The translations under genes and the position numbers were made by a program. A model generated the notes under the pieces. The model made no database searches. It was not told where the DNA came from and saw only the letters and a list, made by a program, of their open reading frames with translations. A stretch of DNA of 64,000 nucleotides from Catenulispora sp. GP43 (GTDB lineage: Bacteria > Actinomycetota > Actinomycetes > Streptomycetales > Catenulisporaceae), in the NCBI RefSeq assembly GCF_041260665.1, contig NZ_JBGCCT010000011.1, forward strand, positions 248,001 to 312,000. Direction: 5' to 3'. Numbering within the stretch: position 1 is the first letter of the stretch; each line of letters opens with the position of its first letter. Shown piece after piece: positions 17,361-25,179 of the stretch.

Positions 17361-17397
17361 ACTTGTACAAGTTCCTGCTAGTACAAGGTACTGTACA
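17361..17397. promoter_or_regulatory. yefM-yoeB operator with two TGTACA cores
   Basis: ACTTGTACAAGT (17361-17372) is a perfect 12-bp palindrome, and a second TGTACA core sits at 17392-17397, with an AGTAC-aag-GTACT inverted repeat (17380-17392) partly overlapping it. YefM-YoeB of E. coli and Streptomyces autoregulates through paired palindromes with a TGTACA core, so this is almost certainly the operator. Confidence 0.8.
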
Positions 17398-17435
17398 ACA
17401 GCGTCCGGCATTTCCGCCCGACTTTTCGCCGATAT

Positions 17436-18311
17436 TCACTCCAAAATGGACTCCTTCGCCGCCACCACCGCGTCGAACACCTCCCGCTTCGGCAGCCCCA
17501 CCTCGGCGGCGACCTCCGCGATCGCCTCCTTCCGCCGCAGCCCGCCGGCCTCCTCCTTCGCGAACACCAGCTCCGCGAGCTCGGCGCCGCTCAGCTCGCG
17601 GCCCGCGCCGGGCACCGCGCCGCCGACCACCACCGTGATCTCGCCGCGGACCTCGCCCTCGTCGGCCCATTTCGCCAGGTCGCCGAGGCCGCCGCGCTTG
17701 ATCTCCTCGTATGTCTTCGTCAGCTCGCGGCAGACGGCCGCCGGGCGGTCGGCGCCGAAGGCCGCCGCCATGTCCGCCAGGGAGGCGGCGAGGCGGTGCG
17801 GTGCCTCGAAGAAGACCATCGTGCGCGGTTCGGATGAAAGTTCCGCCAGACGCGACGTGCGGCCGCCGCCCTTGCGCGGGAGGAAGCCCTCGAAGCAGAA
17901 GCGGTCCACCGGCAGGCCGGACACCGCCACCGCGGTCAGGACCGCGGAGGGGCCCGGGACCGCCGTCACCCGGATTCCGGCCTCGACCGCCGCCGCTACC
18001 AGGCGGTAGCCGGGGTCGCTGACCGAGGGCATCCCGGCGTCCGTCACCACCAGGACGCGCGCGCCGGCGAGCAGGTCCTGGACCAGGTCGGGGGTGCGGG
18101 CCGTCTCGTTCGCCTCGAAGTAGGAGACCAGGCGTCCGCGGGGGGTGACGTCCAGCACCCGCAGCAGCCGCTTGAGCCTGCGGGTGTCCTCCGTGGCGAT
18201 GACGTCGGCCGAGGCCAGCTCGGCCGCCAGCCGGGGGCTGGCGTCCTCGTCCTGGCCGATCGGGGTGCCGGCCAGGACGAGCAGGCCCGGGGTCGGTTCT
18301 GTTCCAGTCAC
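17436..18311 (-). CDS. rsmI: 16S rRNA (cytidine-1402-2'-O)-methyltransferase RsmI
   Basis: 291 residues of the tetrapyrrole-methylase-like fold. Motifs are LAGTPIG, ATEDTRRLKRLL, VTDAGMPSVSDPGYRLV and AVPGPSAVLTA. It 2'-O-methylates C1402 in the ribosomal decoding centre. GTG 18311 is chosen, with GAGGA about 7 nt upstream; a TTG at 18329 is a less likely longer start. It is divergent from the mannosyltransferase gene. Confidence 0.95.
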   Translation of the reverse strand: MTGTEPTPGLLVLAGTPIGQDEDASPRLAAELASADVIATEDTRRLKRLLRVLDVTPRGRLVSYFEANETARTPDLVQDLLAGARVLVVTDAGMPSVSDPGYRLVAAAVEAGIRVTAVPGPSAVLTAVAVSGLPVDRFCFEGFLPRKGGGRTSRLAELSSEPRTMVFFEAPHRLAASLADMAAAFGADRPAAVCRELTKTYEEIKRGGLGDLAKWADEGEVRGEITVVVGGAVPGAGRELSGAELAELVFAKEEAGGLRRKEAIAEVAAEVGLPKREVFDAVVAAKESILE

Positions 18312-18367
18312 GTGACCATCCTCGCCCAAAAACGCTGATCCCCTGTCCGAACGGCCGGACGACTCCC

Positions 18368-18373
18368 TACGAT
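18368..18373 (+). promoter_or_regulatory. -10 element of pmt
   Basis: TACGAT lies 6 nt before the GTG start at 18380 and no Shine-Dalgarno is seen, so the transcript is probably leaderless. It sits in the 68-bp divergent gap with rsmI. Pattern-based prediction. Confidence 0.5.
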
Positions 18374-18379
18374 GACCGG

Positions 18380-20101
18380 GTGACGAGCCTTGCCCCGACC
18401 CGTTCCTCGCTGCCGGATGACGACAGCGAGGAGGACTACGGCGGCCGCCGTCGCGGCCGTAGCGGCTCGCACCGCGAGCGCGGACGCGTCTGGTGGCGCC
18501 CCAACCTGACCCCGCGCGACGACGAGCAGGGCGAGCTGACCCTGCGCGAGCGCCTGGTGCCCTCCTTCGCGCGCGAGCCGTGGTGGGTGTCCTGGGGCTT
18601 CCCGGTGCTGATCATGCTGGTCGGCGGGTTCATGCGGTTCTGGCACCTGGGCCTGCCCAAGTGGGTCATCTTCGACGAGACCTACTACGCCAAGGACGCC
18701 TGGGCCACCATCCACTTCGGCCACGAGATCGGCTGGCACGACGACGGCCCGGGCATCGGCATGGCCAACGACGACAAGGCCATCATCGCCAACCCGCACA
18801 TCTGGCGGACGCTGATCGCCAACCACCAGGGCAACGCGGTGCACCCGCCGGTCGGCAAGTGGATGATCGGCGCCGGCGAGTGGCTGTTCGGCTTCACCCC
18901 GTTCGGGTGGCGCTTCATCCCGGCGGTCTGCGGCACGCTGGCGATCCTGATGACCGCGCGCATCGCCCGGCGCATGTTCCGTTCCACGCTCATCGGCTGC
19001 CTGGCCGGCCTGCTCCTGGCCTCCGACGGCCTGGAGTTCGTGATGAGCCGCACCGCGCTGCTGGACATCTTCGTGATGTTCTGGACGCTGGCCGCCTTCG
19101 GCTGCTTCGTCATCGACCGCGACAAGATGCGCACCAGACTCGTGGACTGGCGCGAGACCTATCCCGACACGCCGCTGCCGGACGACGTCAAGGCCCCGCC
19201 GCTGGGCTGGCGGCCGTGGCGCGTCGCCGGTGCGGTGTGCCTGGGCCTGGACCTGGGCACCAAGTGGAGCGGTCTGTGGATCATCCCCTGCTTCATCGTG
19301 CTGTCCCTGCTGTGGGACCACGCCGCCCTGCGCGCCGTGGGCATCCGGCGCCACTGGGCCGGCTTCTTCCGCCGCGACACCTGGCAGACCGCCCTGCTGG
19401 GCCTGCTGGTCCTGGCCACCTACACCGCCACCTGGACCGGCTGGTTCGTCACCAAGGACGGCAACTACCGCCAGTGGGCCGCGCAGAACAACGCGATTCA
19501 CTTCCCGGTCCTGTCCGCGCTGAGAAGCTGGTGGGAGTACCACTGGCAGACGTACCACTTCCACGTGAACCTGGACTCGCCGCACGCGTACATGTCGAAC
19601 CCGTGGAGCTGGCTGGTCATGGGCCGCCCCACCGACTACTACTACTGCTCCAAGGGCGCCACCGGCTGTCCGCCGCTGGCCGCCGACCAGCACCAGCAGG
19701 TCCTGGCCCTAGGCACGCCGCCGCTGTGGTGGTTCGCGACCCTCGCGCTGGTCTGGTGCTGCTGGCGCTGGATCGCGCGCCGCGACTGGCGCGCCGGCTC
19801 GATCCTGTGCGGGATGCTCGCGGCCTGGGCGTTCTGGCTGAACTACCAGCACCGCACGATCTTCACCTTCTACGCCGTGGCCTTCGTGCCCTTCATGTGC
19901 ATCGCGGCGGCGTACCTGCTCGGGGTGATCGTCGGCCGGGCCGACGCGCTCCAGTACCGGCGGGTCTGGGGCGCGGTGGTGGCCGGGGCCATCACCGTCT
20001 ACATCCTGGTGATGTTCATCTACTTCTATCCGATCCTGTCGGCGCAGACGATCACCTACAACCAGTGGCTGGACCGCATGTGGTGGCCGAGCTGGATTTA
20101 G
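18380..20101 (+). CDS. pmt: dolichyl/polyprenyl-phosphate-mannose protein mannosyltransferase
   Basis: 573 residues, GT39 type, with a cytoplasmic Arg-rich head and about ten transmembrane helices. The catalytic DE pair is in WVIFDETYYAKD, followed by the conserved HPPVGKW. It transfers mannose from polyprenyl-phosphate-mannose to Ser/Thr of secreted proteins during Sec export, the actinobacterial O-mannosylation pathway. The GTG start is forced because the ATG at 18372 meets a stop within three codons. A strong terminator follows the stop. The place next to rsmI is a common actinobacterial arrangement. Confidence 0.94.
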   Translation: MTSLAPTRSSLPDDDSEEDYGGRRRGRSGSHRERGRVWWRPNLTPRDDEQGELTLRERLVPSFAREPWWVSWGFPVLIMLVGGFMRFWHLGLPKWVIFDETYYAKDAWATIHFGHEIGWHDDGPGIGMANDDKAIIANPHIWRTLIANHQGNAVHPPVGKWMIGAGEWLFGFTPFGWRFIPAVCGTLAILMTARIARRMFRSTLIGCLAGLLLASDGLEFVMSRTALLDIFVMFWTLAAFGCFVIDRDKMRTRLVDWRETYPDTPLPDDVKAPPLGWRPWRVAGAVCLGLDLGTKWSGLWIIPCFIVLSLLWDHAALRAVGIRRHWAGFFRRDTWQTALLGLLVLATYTATWTGWFVTKDGNYRQWAAQNNAIHFPVLSALRSWWEYHWQTYHFHVNLDSPHAYMSNPWSWLVMGRPTDYYYCSKGATGCPPLAADQHQQVLALGTPPLWWFATLALVWCCWRWIARRDWRAGSILCGMLAAWAFWLNYQHRTIFTFYAVAFVPFMCIAAAYLLGVIVGRADALQYRRVWGAVVAGAITVYILVMFIYFYPILSAQTITYNQWLDRMWWPSWI

Positions 20102-20115
20102 GACCCGACAGCGGG

Positions 20116-20150
20116 ACAGCCCCGGCGACACGCCGGGGCTGTCTTCTTTT
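20116..20150 (+). terminator. rho-independent terminator after pmt
   Basis: ACAGCCCCGGCG (20116-20127), loop ACA, CGCCGGGGCTGT (20131-20142): a perfect 12-bp stem followed by CTTCTTTT. Strong intrinsic terminator. Because it extends to 20150, an alpha/beta hydrolase start at 20151 is unlikely. Confidence 0.9.
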
Positions 20151-20195
20151 GTGCCGTCTTCCGCAGCGCCGAACCAGCGGCTACCGTCCAGTAAC

Positions 20196-20990
20196 GTGGA
20201 ACTCTCCTACGCGCGCCGCGGCTCGGGCGAACCCCTGCTCCTGATCCACGGCATCGGCCACCGCTGGCAGGCCTGGGAACCGGTTCTGGACCGCCTGGCC
20301 GAGCACCACGACGTCATCGCCATCGACATCCCCGGCTTCGGCAGGTCCGCCCCCATGAAGCTGGCGCCGGGCCAGCGTCCGACGATCGGCCTGGCGATGG
20401 AGCGCATCGCCGAGGCCTTCCCCGGCTTCGGGATCGAGCGGCCGCACGTGGCCGGCAACTCCCTCGGCGGCGCCCTGGCGCTGGAGATGGCCCGGCACGG
20501 GCTGGCCACCTCGGCGACCGCCTTCTCCCCGGCCGGCTTCTGGCACACGCGCTGGGAGACCGCCTGGGCGCTGGGGAACCTGAGCGTGACCCGCGCCGCC
20601 GCCTTCGCCCCCATGCCGGTGCTGCGATACGTCGCCGACCACGAGACCGCGCGGGCCCTGGCGTTCGGCATGATCTTCGGCAAGCCGCGCGCGCTGGACC
20701 CGAAGCTGGCCCTGGAGGACACCCTCGCGCTGCGCGCCGGGCGCTCGTTCCGGCCGATAGGCAGGGAGGCCAAGCACTACCGCTACGCCGGCGAGAGCGA
20801 CGTGCCGACCACCGTGGCCTGGGGCACGAAGGACCGGATCCTGCTGCGCCGCCAGTTCGCGCAGGCCAAGCGGGTGCTGCCCAAGGCCCGGTTCGAGGAC
20901 CTGCCGGGCTGCGGCCACGTGCCGATGAACGACGACCCGGAGCGGGTCAGCCGGCTGATCCTGGAGACCACCGGCGCGGTTCCCCGCTGA
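20196..20990 (+). CDS. alpha/beta hydrolase
   Basis: 264 residues starting MELSYARRGSGEP. Oxyanion region LLLIHGIGHRWQAW, nucleophile elbow GNSLGG, catalytic Asp in WGTKDRIL and His in GCGHVPM give a complete triad; the substrate is not predictable. No signal peptide. GTG 20196 is preferred over GTG 20151, because 20151 abuts the pmt terminator and the hydrolase fold begins exactly here; TACCGT lies 8 nt upstream, compatible with a leaderless start. Confidence 0.88.
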   Translation: MELSYARRGSGEPLLLIHGIGHRWQAWEPVLDRLAEHHDVIAIDIPGFGRSAPMKLAPGQRPTIGLAMERIAEAFPGFGIERPHVAGNSLGGALALEMARHGLATSATAFSPAGFWHTRWETAWALGNLSVTRAAAFAPMPVLRYVADHETARALAFGMIFGKPRALDPKLALEDTLALRAGRSFRPIGREAKHYRYAGESDVPTTVAWGTKDRILLRRQFAQAKRVLPKARFEDLPGCGHVPMNDDPERVSRLILETTGAVPR

Positions 20991-21041
20991 ACAAGAGCTG
21001 CATCCACCGAAACAAGAGCTGCATCCACCGAAACAAGATCT
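20990..21041. repeat. 21-bp tandem repeat, about 2.5 copies
   Basis: Two identical 21-bp copies (20990-21010 and 21011-21031, each starting AACAAGAGCTGC) are followed by a truncated third copy (AACAAGATCT, 21032-21041). The array begins in the stop codon of the hydrolase gene and ends at the -35 region of the TNT-gene promoter, so it may be an operator. Confidence 0.85.
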
Positions 21042-21068
21042 GTCATCAGCCCATACGACTTGTAGACT
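21040..21068 (+). promoter_or_regulatory. sigma-70-like promoter of the TNT-domain gene
   Basis: CTGTCA (21040-21045), 17-nt spacer, TAGACT (21063-21068); transcription would start near 21075, giving a leader of about 40 nt before ATG 21114. The tandem repeat overlaps the -35 box. Prediction by eye. Confidence 0.5.
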
Positions 21069-21113
21069 CGCGGGCAGGGACGTCGTTGCCACCAGGGGGA
21101 TGGACCGCAGCTG

Positions 21114-22361
21114 ATGACGGAGAACTGGCAGCAGGAACCCACACCGTGGCTCTCCACCGCGCGTGATCGTGCCGAAGCGGGACCGGAGTCGATTCCGGCG
21201 ATGCCGCACGGGCTGGAACCGGTACCGATATCCCGGCCCGGCGAGCCGGCGCCGCCGGTGCCGAACCGGCCGATCGCGGCGTCCGGCCCGCGGCCGGAGA
21301 TAGCGCCGCCGCCCGCGGCTCCCCCGATTCCCCCGGTTCCCCCGCCGCCGTTCGTCGACTCGTCGTACGGCGCGAAGCCGTATGAGCCCGGCTCTTATAC
21401 CCAGCCGTCCTTTACGCCGCCCACGCCCTATGCGCCGCCGGCACCGCCGTTGCCATACGCGGAACCGGTCCGCCCGGAGCTGGCACCGGGCCCGGCCGCC
21501 TACATCGCGAACCCGTATATCGAAACCGCGTATGTAGAGAACCCCTATGCACCGCCGTCCCCGCCGCCCCCGCCTCCCGTCGGCGAACCGATCACCAGCA
21601 GCCCGATCATCGGAAATCCCGACGACGGCGCGTCGACGATGATGGTCGCGGTCGGCACAGTCCAGCCCGCGGCCGCGCGCCCGCCGGAGGTCAGCACCGT
21701 CGAGGAGGCGGAGCGCATCCTCGGCTACGCCGTGGAGTCCCTCGACGCGGACCCGGACCTGTACTCCATCGGCACCGTCACCGACGGCGCGGTCTGCCTG
21801 ATCCCGGACGACGGCCGCTGGTCCATCTTCCTGGCCGACGGCGGCCGGCGCCGCTTCGCCGGCTCCTTCGACAACCCCGAGCAGGCGGCGATCCACTTCG
21901 CCGGCGTCCTTCTCCTCGCCGCCGCCGAACGCGGAGCGCTCCCCAAGCACGCCAGCCAGGCGGCGCTCCCCGGCCGCAGCGCCGACCCGCTGGCCGAGAT
22001 GCTCGCCGGCCCGCCGATCACCCCGCTCGCCGGCGACCCGCCGACCACGCTCTACACCGACCAGCGCCTCACGATCCTGACCCCGGGCACGGAGATCGAC
22101 CGCTTCGGGGACCAACTGGGCAACACCGTCTATGCGGCCCGCACCAGATACCCGCACCGGTCCCTGCCGCCGGACTACGTAGAGCGGCCCTACCGGGTGT
22201 ACCGGGTCCGTGATCCGCTGCGCGCTCTCACCGGTACCGCGATCCCGTGGTTCGGTCAGCCGGGCGGCGGAATGGCGTACCTGCTGCCGCGCTCTATACG
22301 GGACCTTCTCCACGAGGGCGTTCTAGTGGAAATCCCCTCCGCCACGGTCGCCCCGTCCTGA
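21114..22361 (+). CDS. proline-rich protein with C-terminal TNT (NAD+ glycohydrolase) domain
   Basis: 415 residues in three parts. Residues 1-165 are a Pro/Ala/Tyr-rich disordered stretch with PPSPPPPPPVG-type runs. About 180-265 is a small alpha/beta domain (EAERILGYAVESLDADPD, WSIFLADGGRRRF). About 310-410 resembles the tuberculosis necrotizing toxin fold: RFGDQLGNTVYAARTRYPHR, RSLPPDYVERPYRVYRV, IPWFGQPGGG. TNT hydrolyses NAD+; a Gln in the FGQPGGG-like motif and basic residues are known to be catalytic in M. tuberculosis CpnT. No signal peptide, membrane segment or WXG motif is seen, and no obvious immunity gene is adjacent. It could be a toxin exported by a leaderless route or an intracellular NAD hydrolase. 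Confidence 0.8.
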   Translation: MTENWQQEPTPWLSTARDRAEAGPESIPAMPHGLEPVPISRPGEPAPPVPNRPIAASGPRPEIAPPPAAPPIPPVPPPPFVDSSYGAKPYEPGSYTQPSFTPPTPYAPPAPPLPYAEPVRPELAPGPAAYIANPYIETAYVENPYAPPSPPPPPPVGEPITSSPIIGNPDDGASTMMVAVGTVQPAAARPPEVSTVEEAERILGYAVESLDADPDLYSIGTVTDGAVCLIPDDGRWSIFLADGGRRRFAGSFDNPEQAAIHFAGVLLLAAAERGALPKHASQAALPGRSADPLAEMLAGPPITPLAGDPPTTLYTDQRLTILTPGTEIDRFGDQLGNTVYAARTRYPHRSLPPDYVERPYRVYRVRDPLRALTGTAIPWFGQPGGGMAYLLPRSIRDLLHEGVLVEIPSATVAPS

Positions 22362-22448
22362 GGTTCCTCGACAGCGGATCGGGAACGCGCGACACTGGTC
22401 ACGCGTTTTCCAGTTAAAAGCCGTATTACGTGCTGTCGAGGTGACGCA

Positions 22449-23393
22449 GTGTCCTCTTCGCTCTCAGATCGTCGAACGGCCGCCCGCTTCCGGGCCGACC
22501 GAAACCTCAGCACGCGGATGCTGTCCGTGATGGTGTTGCTGGCCGCCGTCTACGGCGCCGCCATCTTCCTGATGATCCGCTTCATGGGACGCGCCTGGCC
22601 GCTCGGGCTCGCCGTGGTCGTCGCCTTCGCCGTGTTCCAGATCCTGACCTCCGGCAAGGTCGCCCTGCGCACGATGGGTGCCCGCGTGGTCACCCCCGAG
22701 GAGGAGCCGGAGCTGCACGCCCTGGTCGACCGCCTGTGCGCGCTGTCCGGCATGGACAAGCCGGCCCTGGCCGTGGCCGAGTCCCGGGTCCCGAACGCCT
22801 GCGCGGTCGGCCGCTCGAAGGGCAAGGCGACCCTGTGCGTGACCCGCGGACTGATGGACGCGCTGGAGCCGCCGGAGCTCGAGGGCGTCATCGCCCACGA
22901 ACTGGCGCACGTCCAGCACGGCGACGCCGCGGTGATGACCGTGGCCGCGTTCGTCGGCGTCCTGGCCGGCCTGGTCGCCCGGGTCGGGCTGCGCTTCATC
23001 TACATCGGCGGCCGGGCCCGCGGCCTGTGGCACATCATCGTCGCGGCCATCGGCCTGATCGCGCTGGCCGCCGCCACCTGGTTCGCCTCCCTGGTCCTGA
23101 CCCGCTCGCTGTCCCGCTACCGCGAGTTCGCCGCCGACCGCTCGGCCGCGCAGCTCACCGGCAACCCCTCGGCCCTGGCCTCGGCCCTGACGAAGGTCGA
23201 GGCGAAGGTGCGCGGCGGCGGTGGCATCCCGCAGGCCGACCTGCGCCGGGCCGGCGCTCTGAACGCCTTCTACTTCGCCCCGGTGAGCGCCGCGAAGACC
23301 ACCGCGCATCACATGCTCTCCACGCATCCGACAACGCAGGCGCGTCTGGACCGGCTGACGAAGATGTCCGCTCAGATGTCAAAGAACGACTGA
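22449..23393 (+). CDS. M48 family (HtpX-like) membrane zinc protease
   Basis: 314 residues. Two N-terminal helices (about 24-65) precede the protease domain with HELAHVQHGD (zinc-binding HExxH) and a third ligand in SRYREFAADRSAA; two further helices lie between them. HtpX proteases degrade damaged membrane proteins. The GTG start at 22449 has GAGG about 7-10 nt upstream. The gene ends THPTTQARLDRL, a family hallmark. Confidence 0.92.
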   Translation: MSSSLSDRRTAARFRADRNLSTRMLSVMVLLAAVYGAAIFLMIRFMGRAWPLGLAVVVAFAVFQILTSGKVALRTMGARVVTPEEEPELHALVDRLCALSGMDKPALAVAESRVPNACAVGRSKGKATLCVTRGLMDALEPPELEGVIAHELAHVQHGDAAVMTVAAFVGVLAGLVARVGLRFIYIGGRARGLWHIIVAAIGLIALAAATWFASLVLTRSLSRYREFAADRSAAQLTGNPSALASALTKVEAKVRGGGGIPQADLRRAGALNAFYFAPVSAAKTTAHHMLSTHPTTQARLDRLTKMSAQMSKND

Positions 23394-23574
23394 AACTACA
23401 CGTTCGGTCGGTGACGGCCGGGTCACGCCTCTCGGCGGGCCCGGCCGTCGCCGTTGTCGCCGTCAGTACCTTTACGCAGCCCTTGCGCAGGGCCGGAGCG
23501 CGACCATCGCAGTACTCACCCCTGATAACAACTCATTGATTTCAAGGTCCCCAAGGTCACAGACTGATCAAATA

Positions 23575-23584
23575 CGAATGTTCG
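23575..23584. promoter_or_regulatory. CGAATGTTCG inverted repeat in the globin leader
   Basis: The 281-bp gap 23394-23674 holds no gene. Its centre (23520-23610) is unusually AT-rich for this genome and contains the inverted repeat CGAA-tg-TTCG about 90 bp before the truncated-haemoglobin start. An NO- or redox-responsive regulator (e.g. NsrR-like) would be a reasonable guess, but the site was not matched to a consensus. Confidence 0.35.
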
Positions 23585-23674
23585 AGCCTTTTGATTAATG
23601 CCTGCTATGCTTCGCGGGTTTTCCGAGCCGCTCCACCTCCCTGAACTATGCAAGCATTCGGAAGGACTCGCGCC

Positions 23675-24058
23675 ATGACCGAGAGCCAGACCCAGTCCCA
23701 GTGGGAGCGCGTCGGCGGGGAGCCGGCCGTCAAGGCCGTGCTGGACCGCTTCTACGAGGGCGTGCTCGACGAGCCGCAGCTCTCCGGCTTCTTCGAGAAC
23801 GTCGCAGTGGACGACATCAAGCCGCACCTGGCGGAGGTGCTCAAGGTCGTGCTCGGCGGCCCCGGCGCCCGCACCGACATAGACCTGGCGAGCTACCTCA
23901 CCGAGGCGCACTCCGACCTGGGTGTCTCCGAGTCCGACTTCGAGCTGACCGGCAAGGTCCTGCTGGACACGCTGGAGGAGTTCGACGTTCCGGCCGACAT
24001 CGTCGAGACCATAGAAGATGTGCTGGCGACGGTGCAGCCCTTCGTGGTGGCCGCGTAG
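23675..24058 (+). CDS. group I truncated haemoglobin
   Basis: 127 residues, the usual size for trHbN-type 2-on-2 globins. The proximal (F8) histidine is in EAHSDLGVSESDF, preceded by HLAEVLKVVLGGPG. These proteins bind O2 or NO and usually act in NO detoxification. ATG 23675 has GGAAGGA 8 nt upstream; the longer in-frame ATG at 23648 lacks a ribosome site. It is followed after 2 nt by a flavohaemoglobin, so the two are expected to be co-expressed. Confidence 0.88.
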   Translation: MTESQTQSQWERVGGEPAVKAVLDRFYEGVLDEPQLSGFFENVAVDDIKPHLAEVLKVVLGGPGARTDIDLASYLTEAHSDLGVSESDFELTGKVLLDTLEEFDVPADIVETIEDVLATVQPFVVAA

Positions 24059-24060
24059 TC

Positions 24061-25179
24061 GTGGTGGATCCGCACCTCCTGCGCGCCTCCTGGGCGAAGG
24101 TCGCCCAGTACGGGGAGCAGGTGCCGCTGTTCTTCTACGGCCACCTGTTCCTCAGCCACCCCGAGGTGCGCTCGATGTTCCCGCCTTCCATGGCGGCACA
24201 GCGCGACCGACTGGTCGCCGCCCTCGGAGCCGTCGTGGCCAACGTCGACAACCTCGACGCGGCCGTGCCGTTCCTGCAGGGCCTGGGCCGGGACCACCGC
24301 AAGTTCGCGGTGGAGCCCGGCCACTACCCCGCGGTCGGAGCGAGTCTGCTGGCCACCCTGGAGCAGTTCCTGGGGCCGGACTGGACGCCGGCGGTCGCCG
24401 AGTCCTGGACCGCGGCCTACGGCATCGTCGCCGGCGTGATGACCGACGCCGCCGCCGCGGCCGCGGAGAACACCCCGCCGTGGTGGGAGGCCGAGGTCGT
24501 GGCGCACGAGGTGCTCGGCGGCCGGCGCGACATCGCGCGGGTCACCATCGCCACCCGGCAGCCCTATCCCTACGCCGCCGGCCAGTCCATGACGCTGGAG
24601 ACGGCGATGGCGCCGGCCCGCTGGCGCTTCTACACCCCGGCCAACCCGCCCCGCCAGGACGGGTTGATCGAGCTGCACGTCAAATTGATCGGCACGGTCT
24701 CCTGGCAGCTGGTGAACGTCATGGGCGTGGGCGACCGGCTGCGCCTGGGCCCGCCGGTGGGCCGCCAGCTCACCCTGGCCTCCACCGCGCCGGGCACCGA
24801 CCTGCTGCTGATCGCCGGCAGCACCGGGATCGCCCCGCTGCGCGCGATCGTCGAGGAGCTGGCGCTGACGCCCGACCACGGACGGCACGTCAGCGTCTTC
24901 TACGGCGCCCGCATCGCCAGCGACCTGTACGACCTGCCGCGCCTGGAACAGCTGGCCGCGCACCACGCCTGGCTCAGCGTGATCCCGGTGGTCTCCGACG
25001 ACGCCGCCTGGGAGGGCCGGCACGGCCTGGTCGGCGACGCCGCGGCGGCCTACGGGAACTGGCCCGGCCACGAGGTCTTCATCGTCGGTTCGGCCGGGAT
25101 GTGCGAGCACGCCGCGGCCCGGTTGAAGGAAGCGGGAGTGATCCCGGGGGCCATCCACCTGGAGGAGAGTCAGCCGTGA
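24061..25179 (+). CDS. flavohaemoglobin-type NO dioxygenase
   Basis: 372 residues. The N-terminal globin domain (1-135) has the B10 tyrosine in FFYGHLF and the proximal histidine in GRDHRKF. The ferredoxin-reductase-like FAD domain follows with RWRFYTPANPP (the RxY(S/T) FAD motif), and the NAD domain has LIAGSTGIAPLRA and VFIVGSAGMCEHA. It matches Hmp-type enzymes that convert NO and O2 to nitrate with NAD(P)H. The start is GTG 24061 or GTG 24064, only 2 nt after the truncated globin and without its own ribosome site. Its stop overlaps the DivIVA-like gene (GTGA). Confidence 0.9.
   Translation: MVDPHLLRASWAKVAQYGEQVPLFFYGHLFLSHPEVRSMFPPSMAAQRDRLVAALGAVVANVDNLDAAVPFLQGLGRDHRKFAVEPGHYPAVGASLLATLEQFLGPDWTPAVAESWTAAYGIVAGVMTDAAAAAAENTPPWWEAEVVAHEVLGGRRDIARVTIATRQPYPYAAGQSMTLETAMAPARWRFYTPANPPRQDGLIELHVKLIGTVSWQLVNVMGVGDRLRLGPPVGRQLTLASTAPGTDLLLIAGSTGIAPLRAIVEELALTPDHGRHVSVFYGARIASDLYDLPRLEQLAAHHAWLSVIPVVSDDAAWEGRHGLVGDAAAAYGNWPGHEVFIVGSAGMCEHAAARLKEAGVIPGAIHLEESQP

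Noticed and set aside
20151-20195. Longer alpha/beta hydrolase start at GTG 20151
   Set aside because: It begins one base after the T-tract of the pmt terminator, so little mRNA leader could exist; GTG 20196 matches the fold start.
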